Shown here piece after piece: positions 29,126-35,751 of a stretch of 36,147 bases of DNA. The notes beneath the pieces were generated by a model. That model had not been told where the DNA came from, made no database searches, and saw nothing but the letters and a program-made list of their open reading frames with translations. Positions within the stretch are counted from its first letter, which is position 1; every line of letters begins with the position of its first letter. The DNA is from Myxococcales bacterium (lineage in GTDB: Bacteria > Myxococcota_A > Bradymonadia > REDH01), in NCBI GenBank assembly GCA_947496715.1, contig CANMDT010000021.1, positions 1 through 36,147 of the forward strand. The letters run 5' to 3'. A program made the position numbers and the translations under genes.

Positions 29126-30619
29126 TCAATCAATCACGAGGTTGAAGTAGATCTTCGTATCGGAATCCGTGGGCTGCCCCACATGGATGTGCTTGGTCTG
29201 CTGAAAGATGGCCAGACCCTCATGGCTCAGCTCGCGACCGAAGCCGCTCTGCTTGAAGCCGCCGAAGGGGTACTTGGGGTTCAGCAGGTGGTAGTCGTTC
29301 ACCCAGACCGTGCCCGCGTCGATGCGGCGGGCTAGCGCCAGCCCACGCTCCACATCGGCCGTCCAGACGGCGCCCGCTAGGCCGTAGAGGCTGTCGTTGG
29401 CGATGGCGATGGCCTCGTCGTCGGTATCGAAGGGGATGATGCAGACCACGGGTCCGAAGATCTCCTCGCGCGCCGCCTTCATCTGGTTCGTCACATCGCC
29501 GAAGATGGTCGGCTCGTAGTAGTAGCCCTTCTCAAAGGCCTCGGGCCGCTTGCCGCCCAGCAGGCAGGTCGCACCCTCTTCGCGGGCCAGCGCAACATAG
29601 CGCTCCACCGTGCCGCGCTGCCGCTCGCTGATGAGCGGACCGAAGGTGTTCATGATGTCCATCGGGTCGCCGACAGCGATCTTCTTCGCCTCTTCGACCA
29701 GCCGCGCCGAAACCTCTGCCACCAGCGAACGGTGCACCAGCAGACGAGTGCCCGACTGGCAGATCTGGCCGCTGTGGAAGAAGGTCGCGAAGAGCGCACC
29801 GCGGATGGCGCCATCAAGGTTGGCATCCTCGAGGATGATGTTGGCCGACTTTCCGCCGAGCTCCAGCGTGACCGGCTTGAGCCGATCGGCCGCAATCCGC
29901 ATCACCGCCTGGCCCACCTTCGACGAGCCCGTGAAGGCGATCTTGTCGATGTCCGGGTGGCTCACCAGCGCGGCGCCCAGCTCGTCCGACGGACCCGCAA
30001 TGACGTTCAGCACGCCGGCCGGGACACCGCAGGCAAAGGCAATCTCGGCCAGAATGAGCGTGCTCACCGGCGTCAGCGGCGAAGGCTTGAGCACAATCGA
30101 GCAGCCGGCCGCGAGGGCAGGTCCAACCTTCCAGGTCGCCGCAGCGAGCGGGAAGTTCCACGGCGTAATCGCAGCCACCACACCGATGGGCTGCTTGATG
30201 ATGAGGTTGCGCGACTCGACCGGCACAAACTCCGAATCCTCGGTCTCGGCGACGAAGCCCTCGATGAGGTCGGCGTAGTAGGTCAGCGTCTGCATCGAGG
30301 CCGGGATGTCGGCCATGTTGGCCTTGCGGAAGGTGCCGCCGCTGTCCTGGACCTCGTAGAGCGCAAGCTCGTCCTGACGGTCGACCAGCATCTCGGCCAT
30401 CTTCCGCAGGATCGCTGCACGCTCCGAGGCCGGCTTGTTGCGCCAGACGCCCGAATCAAACGACCGCCGCGCCGCAGCAACTGCTGCGTTCACGTCGGCC
30501 GTTCCCCCCGCCGAAATCACCGCCCAGGCCTCTTCGTTGGCCGGGTTGATGCTCTCGTAGGTTTCGCCAGTTGCTGCGGGGCGCCACGCCCCGTCGATGA
30601 AGAGTTCAAACGACTGCAT
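29126..30619 (-). CDS. Aldehyde dehydrogenase (NAD(P)-dependent)
   Basis: A 497-residue ALDH-superfamily enzyme oxidising an aldehyde to an acid. It has TPWNF (Asn155), FTGSSKVG, Glu254 in LELGGKS, catalytic Cys287 in HSGQICQSG, and EEIFGPV with FGGFKQSGFGRE near the end. The start is the ATG at 30619 with GGAG 5 nt upstream; the frame is open a little further. The gene lies between SCP2 and DUF35 in the operon. A retro-aldol enzyme acting on a secondary-alcohol acyl-CoA would release an aldehyde, which this protein could oxidise before re-activation by the acyl-CoA synthetase, as Sad does after Sal1 in cholate degradation by Pseudomonas sp. Chol1. Confidence 0.95.
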   Translation of the reverse strand: MQSFELFIDGAWRPAATGETYESINPANEEAWAVISAGGTADVNAAVAAARRSFDSGVWRNKPASERAAILRKMAEMLVDRQDELALYEVQDSGGTFRKANMADIPASMQTLTYYADLIEGFVAETEDSEFVPVESRNLIIKQPIGVVAAITPWNFPLAAATWKVGPALAAGCSIVLKPSPLTPVSTLILAEIAFACGVPAGVLNVIAGPSDELGAALVSHPDIDKIAFTGSSKVGQAVMRIAADRLKPVTLELGGKSANIILEDANLDGAIRGALFATFFHSGQICQSGTRLLVHRSLVAEVSARLVEEAKKIAVGDPMDIMNTFGPLISERQRGTVERYVALAREEGATCLLGGKRPEAFEKGYYYEPTIFGDVTNQMKAAREEIFGPVVCIIPFDTDDEAIAIANDSLYGLAGAVWTADVERGLALARRIDAGTVWVNDYHLLNPKYPFGGFKQSGFGRELSHEGLAIFQQTKHIHVGQPTDSDTKIYFNLVID

Positions 30620-30644
30620 GGACACTCCGCTCGTCAAAAAGGAA

Positions 30645-30980
30645 TTAGCCGCCAACCTGCGGGAAGATCTCCTTCATCTTCATTGCCATCGGGATGCTGC
30701 CCGAGATCTTCATCTTGCCCGTCATGTAGGCCATCTGGCCGCTCAGCTCGCCGTTCGACATCTTCACGAAGTTCTCGCCCGTCATCTTGATGGTCGTGGT
30801 CGGAGCAGCGTGCGCGCCCTTGGCGTACGACATGCCGTTGTCCTTCACTTCCACATGGTGGATGCCGGCCTCGGCGAGGTCGAACTGGAACACCGCAGAC
30901 ACGCCCTTGGCGCCCGCTTCCACGAAGCGCTTGTCGAGGGTGGAGAAGTACTCTTCAACGCTGGCTACCTTAAACGACAT
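30645..30980 (-). CDS. SCP2 sterol-carrier domain protein
   Basis: A 111-residue stand-alone SCP2-like domain: VSAVFQFDLAEAGIHHVEV, TTTIKMTGENFVKMSNGEL, and GKMKISGSIPMAMKMKEIF, the hallmark segments lining a lipid-binding tunnel. It probably shuttles a hydrophobic substrate or its CoA ester between operon enzymes in the cytoplasm. It is the first gene of the leftward operon; AGAGG is 5 nt before the ATG, and a perfect palindrome sits 28 bp further upstream. The aldehyde dehydrogenase gene follows after 25 bp. Confidence 0.93.
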   Translation of the reverse strand: MSFKVASVEEYFSTLDKRFVEAGAKGVSAVFQFDLAEAGIHHVEVKDNGMSYAKGAHAAPTTTIKMTGENFVKMSNGELSGQMAYMTGKMKISGSIPMAMKMKEIFPQVGG

Positions 30981-31000
30981 CGCGACCTCTCAGCAGGTTT

Positions 31001-31030
31001 GGGGAGACTAGAACGCGTTCTAGCGTCCCC
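31001..31030. promoter_or_regulatory. KstR-type palindromic operator before the SCP2 operon
   Basis: A perfect 16-bp palindrome CTAGAACGCGTTCTAG at 31008-31023, extended by matching arms GGGGA (31001-31005) and TCCCC (31026-31030). The core TAGAACGCGTTCTA fits TnnAACnnGTTnnA, the published actinobacterial KstR (cholesterol regulon) consensus. It lies in the 106-bp gap between the SDR stop and the SCP2 start. Confidence 0.75.
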
Positions 31031-31086
31031 TATTCCTGCCGTTCGCCCCCGACGATGTCAAGGCGCATCGCTGCCCGAGGCGCCCC

Positions 31087-31842
31087 TTAGAGCGTCGCGC
31101 CGCCGTCTACCCGCATCACTTCGCCCGTGATGAACGAGGCCTCGTCCGAGCCCAAGAAGGCAATCGCCGAAGAGACCTCGCTCGGCTGACCGTAGCGACC
31201 GATGATGCTCATCATCCGCATCATCAGCGTCACGTCGCTGCCCTCCATCGGCTTGAAGTTCTTGATGAAGGGCGTCTTGATGCCACCGGGGCAGACCGCG
31301 TTCACACGCACCTGACGGCTCGCATACTCCATCGCCAGCGCCTTGGTCAGCATCACCACGCCACCCTTGGAGGCGCAGTAGGCTGCCGCGTATGGGTGGG
31401 CTTCGATGCCCGCAATCGAGGCCACATTCACGATGTTGCCCTGGCTCTCCAGCAGGTGGGGAAGGGCGTGACGGGCCGTGTTGAAGGGGCCGTGCAGGTT
31501 GACGCCGAGCGTCCGCGCGAAGTTCTCCGGCGTCTCTTCGGTCGTGTGAACGAAGCCGCCAACGCCAGCCACATTCACCAGCACATCGAGCTTTCCGCCC
31601 CAGGCCACGGCCGCTGCGATCAGCTCGCCGCAGGCCTCGTAGTTCGATACATCGGTCTTCATCGCCCGCGCCTGACCGCCGGCGTCGGTGATGAGCTTGG
31701 CCGTCTCGGTCACCCGCTCGAGATCCCAGTCGCAAGCGAGCACCTGGCCCCCCTCTTCCGCGATGCGGATCGCTGTCGCCCGTCCGATGCCCGATGCAGC
31801 ACCCGTCACCACCACCACTTTGCCGTCAAATCGAGCCATCAT
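31087..31842 (-). CDS. Short-chain dehydrogenase/reductase (SDR)
   Basis: A 251-residue classical SDR: nucleotide-binding GAASGIG (14-20), NVAG (90-93), and the catalytic Ser142, Tyr155 and Lys159 in VASIAG and YCASK; VNAVCPGGIKTPF and VDGGATL complete the fold. It probably oxidises a hydroxyl or reduces a ketone on a steroid or acyl-CoA, with NAD(P) as cofactor. Tandem ATG at 31842/31839. A KstR-type operator lies about 58 bp upstream, and the SCP2 operon starts 106 bp downstream under its own palindrome, so both are likely in the same regulon. Confidence 0.93.
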   Translation of the reverse strand: MMARFDGKVVVVTGAASGIGRATAIRIAEEGGQVLACDWDLERVTETAKLITDAGGQARAMKTDVSNYEACGELIAAAVAWGGKLDVLVNVAGVGGFVHTTEETPENFARTLGVNLHGPFNTARHALPHLLESQGNIVNVASIAGIEAHPYAAAYCASKGGVVMLTKALAMEYASRQVRVNAVCPGGIKTPFIKNFKPMEGSDVTLMMRMMSIIGRYGQPSEVSSAIAFLGSDEASFITGEVMRVDGGATL

Positions 31843-31894
31843 CCGCTCCGCAGTTCGAGGAGGCCACAGGCCTCAGACAGGAGCGGAACTAACA

Positions 31895-31917
31895 CGCGCT
31901 AGAACATGTTTCAATCA
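31895..31917 (-). promoter_or_regulatory. KstR-type operator (31900-31913) with an overlapping -35-like element, upstream of the SDR gene
   Basis: On the + strand TAGAACATGTTTCA (31900-31913) fits TnnAACnnGTTnnA. On the minus strand it overlaps TTGAAA, a -35-like hexamer reading towards the SDR gene, so a bound repressor would block RNA polymerase. The left half is the same TAGAAC as in the palindrome at 31008; the right half differs. Confidence 0.6.
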
Positions 31918-31929
31918 GCGCGACGACCC

Positions 31930-33201
31930 TCAGGGGGTGATGTTCACGTTCAAGATGTAGGCGCCCAGCGTGGAGTTGAAGAAGCCGTCGGCCACGATGA
32001 AGTAGTCGCGCGTCACGCCGCTGCTGTTGGTCACCGACGCTGCGCCGTCGTCTGCGTAGGATCGGCAACTGGCATCTGCGTTCCCACAGTCGTCGAAGAT
32101 GGCCACCGCCGTATCCCAGCCGACGGGGCTGGTCCCGTTCATCGTCGCCGAGAGCGTCGAGCCGTTCGGCACCGCCACCACATAGGTCAGGTCGCGGCCC
32201 GACTGTGCCGACGGAAAGCTCCCAAAGCGGAGGCAGGTGCCGTGAAGCCCGTCGTAGTAGTTCTCGCTCGTGGTGGTGTCGCCCGTGTAGCTGCCCGCGC
32301 CGTCGAGCCGGATGGCGTTGGCGCAGGTGTGACCCTCGGGCAGCGTGGCGAGGTCGTTGAGCTCCACCGAGAGAAGGTAGGAGCCCTCGCTGCGGGCGAT
32401 GAAGCCCTCCACCACCACATAGATGGTCTTGGGCGCACCGCCCGGATTGCTGTAGCTCACGCTGTCACCGGCGTAGGCGTCACAGTCGGTCCGGATGTTG
32501 GCGCAGTCGTCGCTCAGCATCAGGCGGGCCGCATCAAAGCGGGCGCCGGGCGAGATGCTCACGGTGGCTGCCGACCGCGCCGGGACCTCAAGCGCATAGA
32601 CCGCGTCGCGGCCCGCACCCGTCACATAGGGTCCGCAGGCGCCTGCGTAGTCGGCATAGTCGTTGGTCGCCGTGCAGGTGTCTGCGCCGTAGGTACCGGC
32701 GCCGGGCAGCAGTGCCGCGGTCTCGCAGGTATCGCCGCCCCAGATGTAGGGGAGGTCGGCCGGGAGCGGGTCGGCGCCGCCCGTGCAGCCCGTCGCGTTC
32801 GGGTCGGTGTCGTCGAGCCCGTCGAGGTCGAGATCGGTATCCGCGGTGGTATCGGCCGTCGTGTCCGCGGTGGTATCGGCCACCGTGTCGTCGGTCGTGT
32901 CGGTGACAGCGGTGTCGTCGGTCGTATCCGCGAGGTCGGTGTCTGCGCTGGTGTCTTCGATCGTCGTGTCTGCGCTGGTGTCGGCCGACCCTTCAGTCGT
33001 GTCTCCGCCGGCATCTGCGGAGCCCTCGCTCCCCGTGTCGGTCGCGGTCTCCGTGTCGCTCACGCCGTCGCTCTCGCTGCTGCCGTCGGCCGTCGCGCCG
33101 CTGTCGGTCGCGGCATCGTCGCCGGTGCTCGTGACCGTATCTTCACTGCAAGCTGCCAGCAGAAGCAGCAGGCCCAGACCTGTAAGTTCGCCTCTCATCA
33201 T
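31930..33201 (-). CDS. Lipoprotein with an Asp/Thr-rich stalk and two PPC-like beta-sandwich domains
   Basis: A 423-residue surface lipoprotein. The signal peptide LGLLLLLAAC is followed by a ~100-residue stalk of Asp/Thr/Ser/Ala (including TADTTADTTADT). Then come two similar domains of about 120 residues, each starting with a T-C-x-x-A pattern (DTCETAALL; HTCANAIRL), with an inner strand of the type DAVYALEVP or DLTYVVAVP, a D-x-C pattern, and ending with SYLLSVEL or AYILNVNI. They resemble bacterial pre-peptidase C-terminal (PPC) domains. The ATG at 33201 is preceded by GAGG; ATGs at 33210 and 33198 are also possible, and the frame extends through the 54-bp repeat to 33264. Function unknown; adhesion or surface display is plausible. 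Confidence 0.78.
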   Translation of the reverse strand: MMRGELTGLGLLLLLAACSEDTVTSTGDDAATDSGATADGSSESDGVSDTETATDTGSEGSADAGGDTTEGSADTSADTTIEDTSADTDLADTTDDTAVTDTTDDTVADTTADTTADTTADTDLDLDGLDDTDPNATGCTGGADPLPADLPYIWGGDTCETAALLPGAGTYGADTCTATNDYADYAGACGPYVTGAGRDAVYALEVPARSAATVSISPGARFDAARLMLSDDCANIRTDCDAYAGDSVSYSNPGGAPKTIYVVVEGFIARSEGSYLLSVELNDLATLPEGHTCANAIRLDGAGSYTGDTTTSENYYDGLHGTCLRFGSFPSAQSGRDLTYVVAVPNGSTLSATMNGTSPVGWDTAVAIFDDCGNADASCRSYADDGAASVTNSSGVTRDYFIVADGFFNSTLGAYILNVNITP

Positions 33202-33290
33202 CGCCCTCATCCTGTCGGTTGTGCTCGTGTCGTCACTAAGTTCGCCTCTCATCATCGCCCTCATCCTGTCGGTTGTGCTCGTGTCGTCAC
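33183..33290. repeat. Perfect 54-bp tandem duplication
   Basis: 33183-33236 and 33237-33290 are identical by eye. The unit begins with taagttcgcctctc and ends with gctcgtgtcgtcac. Copy 2 includes the stop codon of the TetR gene; copy 1 includes the start region of the lipoprotein gene. Because 54 is a multiple of three, the lipoprotein frame stays open through copy 2, repeating MRAMMRGEL. Confidence 0.95.
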
Positions 33291-33880
33291 GCAGGCTCGG
33301 CGGAGTCTCTTCCCGCCCAGACCACCCGAATCGCCTGGCGCATCTGCAGCAGCACCTGCTCCTCCGTCAGCGCGCCGCTCACCCAGCCGACCAGGGCGCC
33401 GAACCAGAGTGACTGGAGCATCGCCGCCACCGCAAAGGCCCCAGCGTTGCTGCCAACCTCCACCTCGCTCGGCGAGCAGCCCTGCATGGCCGACACGATC
33501 ATCCGGCTCATCCGCTCCTGGTAGGAGATGATGCGGCTGGCGACACCCACCTCGCCGGCGGCGGTTGCGCGCACAACGGCCTGCGCGAAGTGGGGCCGCG
33601 AGAAGAGCGCCTGCGAGGCGATGCCGAAGAAGACCCCCAACCGTTCCTGCGGTTCGGCACCATCCACCCGCTCCTGGTTCAGCATGGTCTCGAAGGCCTC
33701 GGTCGCCTGCTCCAGCCCGGCCAACAGGATCTCCTCCTTGCCCTGAAAGCGGGCGTAGAGGGTTCCGAGCGCCACATCGGCCCGCGCGGCGACATCGCGC
33801 AAACGGACGGCCGAGAAGCCGCCCTCTTCTGCGAGCTCCATCGCCGCTTCGACGATGCGTTGTGCTTTGGGTTCCAGCAA
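33287..33880 (-). CDS. TetR-family regulator, KstR-like
   Basis: A 197-residue TetR regulator. The N-terminal HTH region reads RIVEAAMELAEEGGF, then SAVRLRDVAARADVALGTLY and ARFQGKEEILLAGL, the wording typical of KstR (VALGTLY-x-x-F-x-x-K with E-x-G-G-x-x-A-V). The ligand domain is less conserved. KstR proteins repress steroid-degradation genes and release DNA when they bind a steroid acyl-CoA. Two KstR-type sites lie in the window, in front of the SCP2 operon and the SDR gene; none is visible before this gene. The start is TTG at 33880 without a clear ribosome-binding site; an in-frame stop 39 nt upstream leaves little choice. Its stop is inside the 54-bp repeat. Confidence 0.85.
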   Translation of the reverse strand: MLEPKAQRIVEAAMELAEEGGFSAVRLRDVAARADVALGTLYARFQGKEEILLAGLEQATEAFETMLNQERVDGAEPQERLGVFFGIASQALFSRPHFAQAVVRATAAGEVGVASRIISYQERMSRMIVSAMQGCSPSEVEVGSNAGAFAVAAMLQSLWFGALVGWVSGALTEEQVLLQMRQAIRVVWAGRDSAEPA

Positions 33881-33998
33881 AGGGAGGGGCCGTTCGGGGT
33901 AGGGAGTCTGCCACCTCTACTCTCCGGCGCGGCCTCGTGGCAAGGCGACCGGTTCGCTCCATTTCCCACAATCGCTGCGGGTTTGGGTGACTCCAAAG

Positions 33999-34631
33999 CT
34001 ATCTCAAGCCGAGCGGCTGCTGCACCTGCAGGCTGCCGTTCCAGCCGGGTCCCGACCGCTTGTCTTTGAGCGCCGTCAGCAGGAGTCTGCTCTCGCCGCC
34101 GTCGCTCACCTCGCGCTCGGCCAGCAGCCGGAGCGAAACGAGAGAGCCCAGCGCCGCGCTTGCAGCCTCTCCCTCTGTCAGCATCACGATGGCTGCGCTG
34201 TGGGTCTGCGCCAGCTTTGTGAGGCGCCCCAGCAGCGGCGTAGGGATGTCGGCCCGTTCGCCCAGATCGAGGACCACCAGCCCGAAGGCGCCCGAACGGA
34301 GCAGCTTGTCTGCACACACTGCAGCCTGCTGCGCCTCGCCGGTCCGGACCACCGCGCAGGCCTCCAGATCAATCCCATACCGGATGAGGTCGGGCGCAAA
34401 GGGAAGGCGGTTGCCGGTGCAGATCCAGGCCGTTGGTTCACCCGCCTGCTGCGCCTGCCAGAGCAGCTCGGTCGCCCAGGTCATCGCCGTTCCAGCGCCG
34501 CGGTGGGTCACCTCCACAAGCCGCCCCGCCAGCGCGCCAATCGACCAGACCTGCACCGCCGCAACCGCCTGCTCCTCGGCACGCTCCTCTGCTGCCGAGT
34601 TCACCCATGTTTCTGCTGCCGAGCCACCCAT
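33999..34631 (-). CDS. ImuA/RecA-like protein (SOS-type), no neighbouring imuB or dnaE2
   Basis: A 210-residue protein resembling ImuA-type RecA-like proteins, which support translesion synthesis with ImuB and DnaE2. Pattern: TWATELLWQAQQAGEPTAWI, LPFAPDLIRYGIDLEACAVV, LLRSGAFGLVVLDLG, then SLVSLRLLAERE and a C-terminal LKDKRSGPGW. In the Walker A position (about 43-51) there is HRGAGTAMT with no Lys, so it probably does not hydrolyse ATP. The ATG at 34631 has GGAG 8 nt upstream. A LexA box and promoter directly upstream support an SOS role. Neither imuB nor dnaE2 follows; the next gene is the TetR regulator. Confidence 0.65.
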   Translation of the reverse strand: MGGSAAETWVNSAAEERAEEQAVAAVQVWSIGALAGRLVEVTHRGAGTAMTWATELLWQAQQAGEPTAWICTGNRLPFAPDLIRYGIDLEACAVVRTGEAQQAAVCADKLLRSGAFGLVVLDLGERADIPTPLLGRLTKLAQTHSAAIVMLTEGEAASAALGSLVSLRLLAEREVSDGGESRLLLTALKDKRSGPGWNGSLQVQQPLGLR

Positions 34632-34648
34632 CGTCGCCACTCCGTAAT

Positions 34649-34685
34649 GCTGAACGAATGTATCTATCTTTGGCGCAGATGCCAA
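34649..34685 (-). promoter_or_regulatory. SOS promoter: LexA box overlapping a sigma70-like promoter
   Basis: On the minus strand TTGGCA (34685-34680), a 17-bp spacer and TACATT (34662-34657) form a promoter (5/6 and 4/6 matches). The sequence AGATACATTCGTTCAGC (34665-34649) matches the Myxococcus xanthus LexA consensus CTRHAMRYBYGTTCAGS, recalled from the literature, at 15 of 17 positions and covers the -10. It ends 17 nt before the ImuA-like start codon. Confidence 0.65.
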
Positions 34686-34754
34686 CCGGTTGTGCACTGG
34701 TCGCCGTCGAAAACTTGCTCGCCGATCTCCGCCCGTGCACAATGCAATGTTGGC

Positions 34755-34802
34755 AAAAGATCGAATCTCAACTGCTTGAAAATTATCACATTTCGATTTT
34801 TT
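34755..34802. repeat. Inverted repeat around an AT-rich island between imuA-like and dam-like genes
   Basis: Left arm AAAAGATCGAA (34755-34765) and right arm TTCGATTTTTT (34792-34802) are complementary at 10 of 11 positions, with a 26-nt spacer. The area is strikingly AT-rich for this window. The spacer holds TGTGATAAT on the minus strand (34790-34782), a good extended -10. The left arm contains a GATC. The 232-bp divergent spacer 34632-34863 otherwise holds the SOS promoter. Confidence 0.6.
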
Positions 34803-34863
34803 GACCCGCCTCCGGCCCACCCGTACCCAGCCCTCGCTTTCATCTCTTGAGCGAGGCTGTCTC

Positions 34864-35742
34864 GTGGACTCCACACCCCTTCGATCCCGCGCCGTAACGC
34901 CGGTCTCCACCCCCGCGCTTCCGCGCGCGCGCGCCGTCACCCCCTTCATCAAGTGGGCAGGCGGAAAGAGCCGGCTCATCGCCCAGTATGCAGACCACTT
35001 CCCGACCGAGTTCGGCGCCTACTACGAGCCCTTCCTCGGCGGCGGCGCGGTCTTCTTCCACCTCGCCCCCGACCGCGCCGTCCTCTCCGACATCAACCCG
35101 CGGCTCATCGAGGCCTACCAGGCGGTCGCAGATGACCCCGATGCCGTCATGGAGCGTCTCGACGCCCACCGCCGCCGCCACAGCGAAGAGCACTACACCC
35201 AGAGCCGTCGTAGGATGAACGAGGGCCAGACCCGGACGCTCGTCGATCGCGCCGCCCTCTTCATCTACATCAACAAGACCTGCTTCAACGGCCTCTACCG
35301 AGAGAACCGTCGCGGCGACTTCAATGTGCCCATCGGCAGCTACCCCAACCCGACGCTCTACGAGCGCGACAACCTCATCGCAGTCGCGCAGCGCCTCGCT
35401 GGCGCAAGCATCCAGCAGGCCTCCTTCGACGCCGTCCTCGAGAGCGCCCAAGAGGGCGACCTGGTCTACTTCGACCCGCCCTACTTCCCCGCCAGCAAGA
35501 CGGCCTCCTTCACCAACTACGCGGCCGGTGGCTTCGAGGTCGACCTGCAGGTGAAGCTGGCCAAGGTCTTCGCCGAGCTGGCGCGGCGCGGCTGCTTCGT
35601 CATGCTTTCCAACAGCGACGTGCCGGCGATGCATGAACTCTACGCCGGTTGGCGGCTGGTCACGGTCAGCGCCGCTCGGTGCATCAACTCCTCGGGCGCC
35701 AAGCGTGGCCCAGTGGGCGAGCTGCTCGTCAAGAGCTGGTAG
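34864..35742 (+). CDS. Dam-family DNA adenine methyltransferase
   Basis: A 292-residue class D12 (alpha-type) N6-adenine methyltransferase. It shows FIKWAGGKSRL (28-38), the SAM-binding FLGGGAVFF (57-65), NKTCFNGLYRENRRGDFNVP, and the catalytic DPPYF (204-208). Such enzymes methylate adenine in GATC or similar sites, either as orphan regulators or as part of restriction-modification or phage systems. No restriction gene is adjacent, so it looks like an orphan. I chose the GTG at 34864, with GAGG 8 nt upstream; a TTG at 34801 would add 21 residues. A GATC lies in the spacer upstream. Confidence 0.9.
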   Translation: MDSTPLRSRAVTPVSTPALPRARAVTPFIKWAGGKSRLIAQYADHFPTEFGAYYEPFLGGGAVFFHLAPDRAVLSDINPRLIEAYQAVADDPDAVMERLDAHRRRHSEEHYTQSRRRMNEGQTRTLVDRAALFIYINKTCFNGLYRENRRGDFNVPIGSYPNPTLYERDNLIAVAQRLAGASIQQASFDAVLESAQEGDLVYFDPPYFPASKTASFTNYAAGGFEVDLQVKLAKVFAELARRGCFVMLSNSDVPAMHELYAGWRLVTVSAARCINSSGAKRGPVGELLVKSW

Positions 35743-35751
35743 TCGCGCTGC

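Noticed and set aside
30960-31090. The palindrome at 31008 as an intrinsic terminator of the SDR gene
   Set aside because: No T-run follows on the SDR coding strand; the AACnnGTT core and promoter position fit an operator better, although a dual role cannot be excluded.
32820-33010. Short tandem repeats in the lipoprotein stalk as a possible CRISPR or satellite
   Set aside because: They are degenerate codon-level repeats of Asp/Thr in a coding linker, not direct repeats with spacers.
34864-35742. Restriction-modification system around the adenine methylase
   Set aside because: No endonuclease-like gene lies on either side within the window.
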